Shown: in pieces, positions 17,173-25,341 of the stretch
How positions within the stretch are numbered: the stretch's first letter is position 1
Layout: every line of letters starts with the position of its first letter
IMG/VR virus record: IMGVR_UViG_3300031240_000005
Span: 1 to 63,563 of that record
Length of the DNA stretch: 63,563 bases
Source: a virus
Direction: 5' to 3' (one strand)
The notes under the pieces: model-generated
Seen by the model: only the letters and a program-made list of their open reading frames with translations
Databases searched by the model: none
What the model was told of the DNA's origin: nothing
Position numbers and translations under genes: made by a program

Positions 17173-19247
17173 AGAAGCTGCTCATTCTCATCGCCGTGCT
17201 CGTCGCTCTCTACTGCTCTCCGGCGGCGAAGGCTCTGACCTATCAGCACTGCGGTCAGGTTATCGTCTCGGGGAATGTGGCGACGTGCAGCTTTACTTAT
17301 GGCGAAGGGGATGTTGCCACTTTGCAGACAGGCGGCGGTTTGGGCGTCACTGGCATTACGACACCCACCAGTTCCGGGTGCGATGCGAACTGGATTCCTG
17401 TTACGGCTGCGCCGCTTTCAACCCTCGATCACGCGGAGTACTACTTCCAGGTGATGCACGGAACGGGAACCTGCGCCGTGACAGAAACGGCCAGTGGCAG
17501 CGGCATCCTCGGCATTCAGGTTGTCAGTGTGCAGGGTCTTCCTAATTATGCTCAGGACGTGGTGGGAGTGCCTGCCGTCGAGGGGGGCGGTGCTGCCTGC
17601 AACGTCTCCGGCATATCGAGTGTGGCCTCGGACGCGCTTGTGGCCTTTACGGCAGGGTATGAGACTTCATTCGGCGGGATCGCCATGATCGCTGCGGGGT
17701 GGACGCAGCAGATTGCCTCTGAGAACGTAAGCGGCAACGGGATGGCGATGCAGGGATTCAGCAAGACGGGCGGCGCGGCGGGAACGCAGACGCTTGCCTC
17801 AACGAATGCTGGAACTGGTGGCACGTCTTCCCCCACGTGTGATATCTTCCTTATCCGCACCACGGCGCAACCAACGTTCGGATTCATGCAGGGCGCGTTC
17901 GCGAAGTCAGCCGCATCGACGAGTTCTGTTTCGTTGACTCTGCCGTACAAATCTCTCGCCGGGGACGACATCCGCATTGCACTACAGGGCGTGGATTCGG
18001 ATAACTTCGTCACGATGACCATTGGGAGCGGACCAACCTGCTACAAGGTGGCGAGCGGGTGGGGAACGGCTGGAACCGTGTGGACATATGATTGCAAGGT
18101 TTTGACCAACTCCTCAAGTCCATTTACGATTACGGCGTCGATTGGCGCAAATCTACAAATGGACATGCTGGTGTGGGAAGTGGCAGGGCTGGCATCATCG
18201 AACTGGCTCGCTTCAAGCACGGGACAGGGTGCGGGCGGCGCTGGTGGAACATGCCCCGCGACTCTTTTTTCCGGGCCAATTGAGCTTCGGGAAACGGCGA
18301 CTTATTATCTGGACGCCATTGTGCAGTCAAATTTCCCACCGCCAACCTACGCTGCGGGGTTCTTCCTGCGCATGGCCGACAGCTATGGTTACGGCGGCGG
18401 GGCGATTATTTTGAGCGCACTCCTTGACCAAACCGCTACTGTGTCGGGCGTAACGAACTTCAACGCAACCGCCGCGTATACGGGCGAGCTTTCAGGCTGC
18501 GGCGTGGGCTTGTGGGCGTGGTCGAACACCTCTTACGCCGATCCCGTGGCAGTGCAGACGTGGGGCAACGACAGCGGGATTCCGGGGTCGGGCGGGCCGT
18601 ACACGAGAACAGCACATATCAATGAGCCAACCACGGGTTGCGCCATGTTTGTGATTGCTGGGGCCTCGATCCCAGCCTCGTCGTGGACTATCAGCAGCAG
18701 TCCATCGCTTACGTGGTCACTTCTGAAGGGCGGCGGAGCAGGCGATCTCTTTGCGATATGGGGGAATTTCAGCCTGCCCTCGGGGGTCGTCGATGCAACC
18801 GTTGCGCCCACCGGAACGACTACAGTGCTCGAAACGAATGGCCTCAAGGTATGCAACCTGACAGGCATCAATAGTGCGGTGTCGGCAACGGCGGCAGCAA
18901 CGTCTGTTGGCCCGATCTCGATCAGCACCTCAAGCGGTGCCCAGTACATTCTGGCGTCGGCAATTGCGTCAGGCGCGAGCAGCGGAACGAATATCACGTA
19001 TTCGAGCGCCCAGCTGTGGCCTATGAAGCAGTGGGGGAACGGCGACAACATCAGCGTGCAGACGTATGACTATCTGACCTCAACCCCAGGAACGTATTCG
19101 ATCAGCTTCTCTGCGGCAGGAAGCTCGTCGCCCTCGAACATGTCTGGTGTGATGACGAACTACATTACGCCTCCGCCTCCAGCGTCCCAGCAGCCCCATG
19201 TGACCGTTGCCGGAATTGAGAGCCACTTGCCAAGGATGGGACGATGA
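17169..19247 (+). CDS. Large exported Ser/Thr/Gly-rich protein with signal peptide
   Basis: Start set at ATG 17169 (ATGA overlap with the previous stop); an ATG six codons earlier is also in frame. 692 aa opening [22 protein letters not shown], a clear Sec signal peptide. The body is an almost Lys-free, Ala/Gly/Ser/Thr-rich beta-type sequence with paired Cys ([13 protein letters not shown]) and a C-terminal PPPPAS linker. There is no catalytic motif. Likely a secreted adhesin or virion fibre of foreign origin. The GC-rich codon use differs from flanking phage genes. Confidence 0.7.
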   Translation: MKKLLILIAVLVALYCSPAAKALTYQHCGQVIVSGNVATCSFTYGEGDVATLQTGGGLGVTGITTPTSSGCDANWIPVTAAPLSTLDHAEYYFQVMHGTGTCAVTETASGSGILGIQVVSVQGLPNYAQDVVGVPAVEGGGAACNVSGISSVASDALVAFTAGYETSFGGIAMIAAGWTQQIASENVSGNGMAMQGFSKTGGAAGTQTLASTNAGTGGTSSPTCDIFLIRTTAQPTFGFMQGAFAKSAASTSSVSLTLPYKSLAGDDIRIALQGVDSDNFVTMTIGSGPTCYKVASGWGTAGTVWTYDCKVLTNSSSPFTITASIGANLQMDMLVWEVAGLASSNWLASSTGQGAGGAGGTCPATLFSGPIELRETATYYLDAIVQSNFPPPTYAAGFFLRMADSYGYGGGAIILSALLDQTATVSGVTNFNATAAYTGELSGCGVGLWAWSNTSYADPVAVQTWGNDSGIPGSGGPYTRTAHINEPTTGCAMFVIAGASIPASSWTISSSPSLTWSLLKGGGAGDLFAIWGNFSLPSGVVDATVAPTGTTTVLETNGLKVCNLTGINSAVSATAAATSVGPISISTSSGAQYILASAIASGASSGTNITYSSAQLWPMKQWGNGDNISVQTYDYLTSTPGTYSISFSAAGSSSPSNMSGVMTNYITPPPPASQQPHVTVAGIESHLPRMGR

Positions 19248-22200
19248 AGCGGATACTGCTCGCGCTATTACTTTTGCCGATGATGGCTCACGCCCAGACC
19301 ATCACAGTGGGCTCGACGACGACGCAGTTAAACCCGTCGCAGCGCGGGTCGGTGGCGTCATTCTGGCCCGACGGCAATATGGGGGCAATCAATCACCTCG
19401 GCACCAACTACGTCTTCGCGCCGACGACAAACCCTGGTGTGGTCCAAGTTACGATTCCAAATCTGAATACGTGGTCGAGCGGTTTGAGTATAGTCAACCC
19501 ATCGACGAATATCCCGCTCGGCGGTTCTGGCGCATTCGACAATAACTATGTGGGGGGCGGTGCGGTCTACTTCGACTCAACGTCCGGAATCCTCCTTCAG
19601 CTCTACCACGGCGAGTATTGGTTCGGTGGCGGCGGATCGCCGTTCTATTCTGCAATCGGGTTGGCATATTCAACCGACTTCGGAGTCCACTGGCACAAGC
19701 TCGGCGAGGTTATCAGCCCTCAGTCGTTGAGAGTAAACGGCGGCGTGAACTGCCAAGCGGAAGTTGGGAACGGAACGCTGCTCGTAGTTGGGTCCTACTT
19801 CTACGCCTATTACACCGACATGCCTTCTGGGTGTAGTTCCTACCCTCAGATCGCGGTGGCACGCGCATCGATTTCCTCCGTCATCGCTGCGGCGGTAGCG
19901 GGCACACCCTTCACTTCTGGCCCCGGTACTCTGTTCATGAAGTACACCGGCTCGGGCGCATGGACCGGGAACGGCGTCACCGATCTCGCCAACCCTCAGA
20001 ACGGCGGCGGAGCCTTTGTCACCGTTGCCACGGACGGGGCTGGAAACGGTCAGTACGAGCCGAATGTGCGATATGACTCCGTCAGCAACAGCTATATCAT
20101 GGTCTATGCCACGATCACGGGAATCAACGCGCAGACCTCGACGAATGGTTTGACGTGGGGAAACCAACAGACCATCAAATCCGGGGGCGGCGGATTCGGT
20201 TCCTCGACCCAGTATTACTATCCGACTCTGTTCAACACATCGGGCGGCGATCCGCAGGCGCTGGGGACAAATTTCTCCGTGTTCTATGTCTATCCCTTCA
20301 ATCCGCCGGGGAGCGGTTGGTCGGCATCGAGCGTGTATTCAACGGCGCTCAGTGTACCGGGTAGCAGTGGTTCATGTACTGGAACAGGACCATACGTCTG
20401 TACAGCAGCGACCGCAAACGAGTCCGATGTCAATGCGGTCATCAACGGACCGACCCACACGGCAGGGAATGGGGACACGATCCAGATTCCCTGCTCGGGG
20501 ACTCAATCGGTGACATGGTCGAGCACGCTCACGATTACGGCAAACATCACTCTAACCGCGCTCGGTGGAACACCGAATAGTGGATCATCCACCTTTGGTG
20601 CAGGCACAAACTGCCTGACCATCGTCGATAACAACACGAGCGGTTGGCTCATCTACGCCACGCCCACCTATTCGGCTTCAAACAACGTCACGACGATCCA
20701 GAACTTCAACATCGACCCGCAGTCCGCTTCGACCGCGCTTTACACGCCCATCACATTCGAGGGAACTGGGACATCGAGCGGGATGCCACAGGCCCGCATC
20801 GATAACATCGTCTTCGGTAAGGGAACGCAGTGGACCGAAGGTGGCAATAGCGCAAACGCTGTCACGATGATGAAGATTGACAACGTGGTCGGCGTGGCAG
20901 ATCACAACACAATCCCCGCTGGCAGCGCCGTCGAGTTAGGCGCTTATCAGATGTCCTCTTACCTCGGCGTGGGCTCCTACGGAGACAACTCTTGGGCACA
21001 ACCGGATTCCATCGGCGGAGCGAATAACTGGTTCAACGAAAACAACCTCATCAATTCCTACATCGTCATAACCGACTGCACGGAGGGCGGGCCTTCATTT
21101 TCAGAGAGCGGCGGATGCCGTTTGGTGAACAGGTTCAATCATGTCCTCGCTGGAACCATGTTCCAGATGACTGGAATGCACGGAACGGATACGGGCGGGA
21201 GACCGCGAAGCGGACGCCACACCGAGACCTACGGGAATACCGTCAACTGCTCGGGAACTTGTAACGATCTGACCGCGACCTTCCGTGGAGGTACCGGCGT
21301 CGTTTGGGGGAACACCGGCACAACCTCCGGCGGCGGCTTCTACGGTGAAATCTTCGATGTAGGCATCTACCGCCCCGTGTACATGAACAGCCCCTTCGGA
21401 GCCTGCGGGGGCTTGAGTTCAATCGATCCGTGGGACACGATTGATAACACGGTCTATTACTCGGGCACCATCTCAAGCGGCAGCGGGACTTTGACTATCA
21501 CCACGTCATTCTCCGGTTTGCCGAATCTTGCTCCATTGGGAGCACCTTACTCCGTGTACGATGTGACACAGAATTTCGTCACCCAGATCACGTCAAACAC
21601 TACGAACACGATCACGACTTACGGGCCAATCTCCGAAGAACCGTGGGTATTCCACAACGGAGATTCCATCCAAATTATCCGCGCCACGGTCTGCATCGAT
21701 CAAAGCGGCAGAGGACAGGGCGGTTATATCTCCGGCACGTCCCCAACGCCCACCACCGCATTAAATCAGGCGCTTGATCCTGTCTATGAATGGGGCGATA
21801 GCGTAGCGGCCTCATCCCAGTTCATCGTCGTCGATTCCGGCCAGATCATTCAGAACCGCGATTTCTACACCGACAACTGGCGAGGTGGTTCACTCTCTGG
21901 ACCGACGCAGCAGTCAAGCGCAACTGTTCCGTTCAACGGGTCAACGACCTGCAACAACGGTTCAGGAAACTATGTCTGTGGCGTGGGTGAAGGCACGTTG
22001 GCGAATCGACCCTCGACCTGCACGACAGGCGTAGTCTATGCCGAATACTCAGGCGGGAGCTTCGTTCAGCTCGATAAATGCTCCAGTACGAACACGTGGA
22101 CCAATGCGGCTTATGTGCCGTACACCTACCCGTATCCGCTCGCTGGAGGAACGCCCCAGACCGCAACGCCGACGTTTTCTCCTGGTACAGGAAGTTATGC

Positions 22201-22957
22201 TCCTCCCGTATCGGTTACGATCTCCGCGCCTGTCTCTTCGATAATTTACTACACCACGGACGGATCAACGCCAACCACTTCAAGTAGTGTTTACTCTTCT
22301 CCGTTAAGTATTTCATCAAACACCACCCTTCAGGCTGTCGCCAAGGCCCCCGGATACTTGCTGTCTGCTGTGGGGAGTGCTGTTTACACCTTTGCCACCC
22401 CAACTTGTTTGGACCCGAGCCAGAACGCCCCCTTTTCTGGAAGCTATGTATCACCCCCAACCACATTGCCCTTGAACATCACTTGGACAAATCCGACTAC
22501 GGGGTGCGTGCTTCATTACACAAACAACGGAAGTACGCCAACTTGTTCCAGTTCTTCTTATCCGGGCGGGGGGCTTAACATCTCCGTCACCACGGTTGTT
22601 AGGGTGATAGCTTGTCAAAGTGGGTATATAAACTCAAACGTAATCGGCGGGACCTGGACGATTAATTCTCAAGCCTCGGCCCCGATCTTTTCTCCAACTT
22701 CCCCCTTTACCGGCGGCGCGACTACGGTAACTGCTTCTACCAGCACTTCAGGATGCAGCGGGTACATCTACTTCGACACAAGCAACCCGCCGCTAACAAT
22801 CCAAACAACCTATTCCTTCACCACCTCAGTCACGCTTTATGCCTATGTACACGGATGCCCAAGCTATGCTGACAGCACTATTTCAGTGTGGAGTGGAGTG
22901 TTCGCCAGTCCTCAACCCCCAACTTTGAGCGGAGCCTTGTTCTCAGGAATTAACTAA
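19244..22957 (+). CDS. Exported multidomain protein: propeller-like, beta-helix-like and chitobiase-type domains
   Basis: 1237 aa with a Sec signal peptide ([18 protein letters not shown]). Residues 25-370 carry FDSTSGILLQLYHGEYW and later YSTDFGVHWHKLGEV, VRYDSVSNSYIMVYA and TNGLTWGN blade motifs typical of sialidase/GH43-like propellers. Residues 380-790 are a right-handed beta-helix-like region (GDTIQIPCSGTQ, TLTITANITLTALGG). The C-terminus has two or three FN3-like chitobiase C-terminal units (VTISAPVSSIIYYTTDGSTP). It likely binds or trims a surface glycan; no catalytic residues are assigned. GC-rich style ends near 22,150. Confidence 0.75.
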   Translation: MKRILLALLLLPMMAHAQTITVGSTTTQLNPSQRGSVASFWPDGNMGAINHLGTNYVFAPTTNPGVVQVTIPNLNTWSSGLSIVNPSTNIPLGGSGAFDNNYVGGGAVYFDSTSGILLQLYHGEYWFGGGGSPFYSAIGLAYSTDFGVHWHKLGEVISPQSLRVNGGVNCQAEVGNGTLLVVGSYFYAYYTDMPSGCSSYPQIAVARASISSVIAAAVAGTPFTSGPGTLFMKYTGSGAWTGNGVTDLANPQNGGGAFVTVATDGAGNGQYEPNVRYDSVSNSYIMVYATITGINAQTSTNGLTWGNQQTIKSGGGGFGSSTQYYYPTLFNTSGGDPQALGTNFSVFYVYPFNPPGSGWSASSVYSTALSVPGSSGSCTGTGPYVCTAATANESDVNAVINGPTHTAGNGDTIQIPCSGTQSVTWSSTLTITANITLTALGGTPNSGSSTFGAGTNCLTIVDNNTSGWLIYATPTYSASNNVTTIQNFNIDPQSASTALYTPITFEGTGTSSGMPQARIDNIVFGKGTQWTEGGNSANAVTMMKIDNVVGVADHNTIPAGSAVELGAYQMSSYLGVGSYGDNSWAQPDSIGGANNWFNENNLINSYIVITDCTEGGPSFSESGGCRLVNRFNHVLAGTMFQMTGMHGTDTGGRPRSGRHTETYGNTVNCSGTCNDLTATFRGGTGVVWGNTGTTSGGGFYGEIFDVGIYRPVYMNSPFGACGGLSSIDPWDTIDNTVYYSGTISSGSGTLTITTSFSGLPNLAPLGAPYSVYDVTQNFVTQITSNTTNTITTYGPISEEPWVFHNGDSIQIIRATVCIDQSGRGQGGYISGTSPTPTTALNQALDPVYEWGDSVAASSQFIVVDSGQIIQNRDFYTDNWRGGSLSGPTQQSSATVPFNGSTTCNNGSGNYVCGVGEGTLANRPSTCTTGVVYAEYSGGSFVQLDKCSSTNTWTNAAYVPYTYPYPLAGGTPQTATPTFSPGTGSYAPPVSVTISAPVSSIIYYTTDGSTPTTSSSVYSSPLSISSNTTLQAVAKAPGYLLSAVGSAVYTFATPTCLDPSQNAPFSGSYVSPPTTLPLNITWTNPTTGCVLHYTNNGSTPTCSSSSYPGGGLNISVTTVVRVIACQSGYINSNVIGGTWTINSQASAPIFSPTSPFTGGATTVTASTSTSGCSGYIYFDTSNPPLTIQTTYSFTTSVTLYAYVHGCPSYADSTISVWSGVFASPQPPTLSGALFSGIN

Positions 22958-22964
22958 GGAGATT

Positions 22965-23450
22965 ATGAAAACACTTTTGAGTATCTTCGTTGTAATCGCT
23001 GTTTTTGCTTTTGCAGGCTGTGCGCCCGGACAGATGCCGCCCGTTACTTCGCACGGCGTATCCCTGACAATTACAGCCCCTGCTGATGGTTCCTGCGCGA
23101 CGGGTAAGCCTGCTTGTACCTACGCGATCTACCGCGCTCTGGCAGTGAATGGCCTATGCCCCGTTGCAGGATCGACGGCCTTTGCGGTTGTCGTTCCTAG
23201 TCAGTCGGCGCTAACCTTCGCAGACAATTCAGTCGCCGGTCAGGTCGTTTGCTACGGCGCAGAGACTTTGCAGAGCGGCGGCAACAGCGCCCCGTCGAAC
23301 ATCGTCGGGCCGTTCACCGTCCCCGCTTCGCCAACAGCCCCCGGAGTTGCTGGACAGTCTGCTGCTCTTGATGCCCCAAAGCTCGTGCCGATGCCGGAAC
23401 AGACCGTGGCTAAGAATGATATGCCTACGCTCACCGCAGTCGTAAAGTAG
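22965..23450 (+). CDS. Putative lipoprotein, 161 aa
   Basis: ATG behind AAGGAG. MKTLLSIFVVIAVFAFAGCAPG is a lipoprotein signal with lipobox FAGC, so the mature protein would be anchored to the membrane through Cys19. The body is FN3/Ig-like (VSLTITAPADGSCATGKPAC, YAIYRALAVNGLCP) with paired Cys and a Pro-rich tail. It is the last of five exported genes; it may dock the others at the host surface or block superinfection. Confidence 0.75.
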   Translation: MKTLLSIFVVIAVFAFAGCAPGQMPPVTSHGVSLTITAPADGSCATGKPACTYAIYRALAVNGLCPVAGSTAFAVVVPSQSALTFADNSVAGQVVCYGAETLQSGGNSAPSNIVGPFTVPASPTAPGVAGQSAALDAPKLVPMPEQTVAKNDMPTLTAVVK

Positions 23451-23464
23451 TCCATTAACCGGAT
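23450..23464 (-). repeat. Dispersed palindrome copy 9
   Basis: GTCCATTAACCGGAT starting on the last base of the lipoprotein stop, 17 bases before the adaptor ATG. Confidence 0.75.
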
Positions 23465-23481
23465 AACCCAAGGATAAAATA

Positions 23482-24570
23482 ATGCCCGTACTTCCTGGCA
23501 ATCAGGCAACGACCGTAACAGCGCAGCAAATGGTCAACCAACTCAAGGTAAACCCTGAGTTCTATAATGTGCTAACGGGGGCGGCTGGATATTCGACGGA
23601 ACCTGCTTTGACCTTGTGTAATGAGGTTATGAGCAGAATCTTGGCTGAAAATATGCCTTGGAAGTGGAATCGAGCCATCTGGCCCCCGTTTCTTACCGTC
23701 AGTCTTCAACAGGACTATGTATCCAATATAACCAATGTGGGTTGGTTAGAGGATGCTTGGCGTGTAGACATCAATAACAGTACGTCGAACGCCAGCCGCG
23801 CCCCCAAACCAATTTTTGATTTAGAAACCGTTCGCGATCTTCCCCAAGGAAGTCGGCAGGCAGTTCCTTTTAATGTATCCTTTGTCCCAAACTCTATAGC
23901 ATTTATGGGGCTGTGGCAACCGAATACAGTCTACGGATGCGGCTACGGGGTATCCCAACTCCCCGTTTGTCCTATTCAGCAATTCATCGACGTGAATGGG
24001 AACATTCTGTTCATTGACAGTACCAATCTCGGCTTAAATATCGAATCGCCGGGGTATACTGGAACTACAATCCCACTGCCCACCCCCAACCCCTACGGTA
24101 CGTCGGGATCGGTGCAACCCGCCGCCCCCCCGAATGCTACCCCAGGATCGCAGGTCGTGGATGGAACAGTAACATGGACGGTAGCCGACCCCAGCGGCTA
24201 CGCCATGAGGTTAGCACCGCTTCCTGCCTTAAATGGGCTTTGCTGGTATATCGTGGTCCAATATCAGTTAGCTCCTCCCACACTTTTAACCCTTCAGCAG
24301 CCGCTAAATCCTATCCCCGCACAGATGTTATACCTATTTCGTGCGGGCCTACGAGCAGCTCTTAAACAATTTAACGGTGCAAAAGATGCTGCTCAAGTTT
24401 ACGCGGAGTGGGAAGAACAATTGGTAAAGGCTTTGCGTGCGGGAGATAGGCAACAAGAGGACTTTATTATGTATCCTAACTCCTCAATAATGGGAGGGTA
24501 CTCGCCCTATAGCGATCCTCTCAGCATCGGGGCCGCTTGGCCTTATGGTCCGCAGCCCTTCGGAAATTAG
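23482..24570 (+). CDS. Tail adaptor/connector-like protein 2
   Basis: 362 aa, ATG behind AAGGATAA. It shares with the gene at 12,629 an early W-KWNR (MPWKWNRAIWPPF), YVSNITNVGWLEDAWRVD and a helical C-terminus (LKQFNGAKDAAQVYAEWEEQ). A central insertion (about 120-230) is Gly/Pro-rich. Position before the large tail protein fits a head-tail connector or tail tubular role. The opposite-strand endonuclease gene overlaps its last 87 bases. Confidence 0.65.
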   Translation: MPVLPGNQATTVTAQQMVNQLKVNPEFYNVLTGAAGYSTEPALTLCNEVMSRILAENMPWKWNRAIWPPFLTVSLQQDYVSNITNVGWLEDAWRVDINNSTSNASRAPKPIFDLETVRDLPQGSRQAVPFNVSFVPNSIAFMGLWQPNTVYGCGYGVSQLPVCPIQQFIDVNGNILFIDSTNLGLNIESPGYTGTTIPLPTPNPYGTSGSVQPAAPPNATPGSQVVDGTVTWTVADPSGYAMRLAPLPALNGLCWYIVVQYQLAPPTLLTLQQPLNPIPAQMLYLFRAGLRAALKQFNGAKDAAQVYAEWEEQLVKALRAGDRQQEDFIMYPNSSIMGGYSPYSDPLSIGAAWPYGPQPFGN

Positions 24571-25284
24571 TTTGTTCCTTTCGTAGTTATCTAGATACGT
24601 AGCCAATCTTCTCAATCGTTCTGGGTCATCTTTTGCATTCCCTAGCGTGAGGTTGCAGGCTCGACATAGTATCCCGCGAATACAATTTCCGCATGTCCTT
24701 CCGTCGCGTCTGTGGGGACAGCAAGCGTGGTCATGATCTACGTGCCACTCTCCAGATTTCTGCCCCGATTCAGTTGTCCCACACCCAGCACAAACTCCTC
24801 CTTGTGCTTCAAGCATAACTTCTAACTCCGAGAATCCTATTTTGAATTTCTTTTTCAAGTCGTATTCGCGTTGCTTCCTTGGGTGTTGTTTTCTAAAATT
24901 GCGTCGATCTTGTTTAATTTCTTCGCAGTTTTCCAAGTAATTCTCCTTGCTTTTTGTGCTCATGCACCATTTGCAAATATTAAGTCTCCCATCAGTGAAG
25001 TTGGAATTGAGATAGAAAGCCTCTATTGGGTAAACCTTGCGGCACTCCTTGCATCGTTTTTCGGTTCTTCCAATCACCTTGGCAAGATTTTGCGCCGCTT
25101 CTAGTTCTCTGCTTTCTTTGTAGCTGCGAACATGGAAACCGAGTTTTGCAACCCAACGAGTAATACGTTGGTTCTGGCAACCAAGACGATTCGCAAGGAC
25201 TTTGGCCGACGTCCCCGAGAGGTATTCATTCACAATTCCTCTGACTTCCTCGTCAAAATATTCTTTCCACTTACCTTTAGGCAT
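24484..25284 (-). CDS. Endonuclease VII-fold homing-type nuclease
   Basis: 266 aa. An N-terminal HTH region (GTSAKVLANRLGCQNQRITR) precedes a treble-clef finger (KRCKECRKVYP, ICKWCMS). The C-terminal nuclease has VCAGCG, WHVDHDHACCPHRRDG and CIRGILCRACNLTLGNAKDD, the endonuclease VII/HNH pattern with catalytic H-D-H and zinc cysteines. The last 28 codons run antisense into the adaptor gene, so the nuclease was inserted between two late genes on the other strand. A selfish element with its own promoter. Confidence 0.88.
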   Translation of the reverse strand: MPKGKWKEYFDEEVRGIVNEYLSGTSAKVLANRLGCQNQRITRWVAKLGFHVRSYKESRELEAAQNLAKVIGRTEKRCKECRKVYPIEAFYLNSNFTDGRLNICKWCMSTKSKENYLENCEEIKQDRRNFRKQHPRKQREYDLKKKFKIGFSELEVMLEAQGGVCAGCGTTESGQKSGEWHVDHDHACCPHRRDGRTCGNCIRGILCRACNLTLGNAKDDPERLRRLATYLDNYERNKLISEGLRTIRPSGPDAERIAIGRVPSHY

Positions 25285-25292
25285 TTCCTTTT

Positions 25293-25321
25293 ATCCTACC
25301 ACACCCGCCGCAATTTGTCCA
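25293..25321 (-). promoter_or_regulatory. Promoter of the 24,484 nuclease, overlapping a palindrome
   Basis: On the minus strand TGGACA (25316-25321), a 17-base spacer and TAGGAT (25293-25298) lie just before the ATG. The -35 hexamer is the edge of the palindrome at 25,317, so a repeat-binding protein would cover it. Confidence 0.45.
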
Positions 25322-25331
25322 CTTAACGGAC
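25317..25331. repeat. Dispersed palindrome copy 10
   Basis: GTCCACTTAACGGAC between the divergent nuclease and tail genes. Confidence 0.75.
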
Positions 25332-25341
25332 CGGAGATAAC

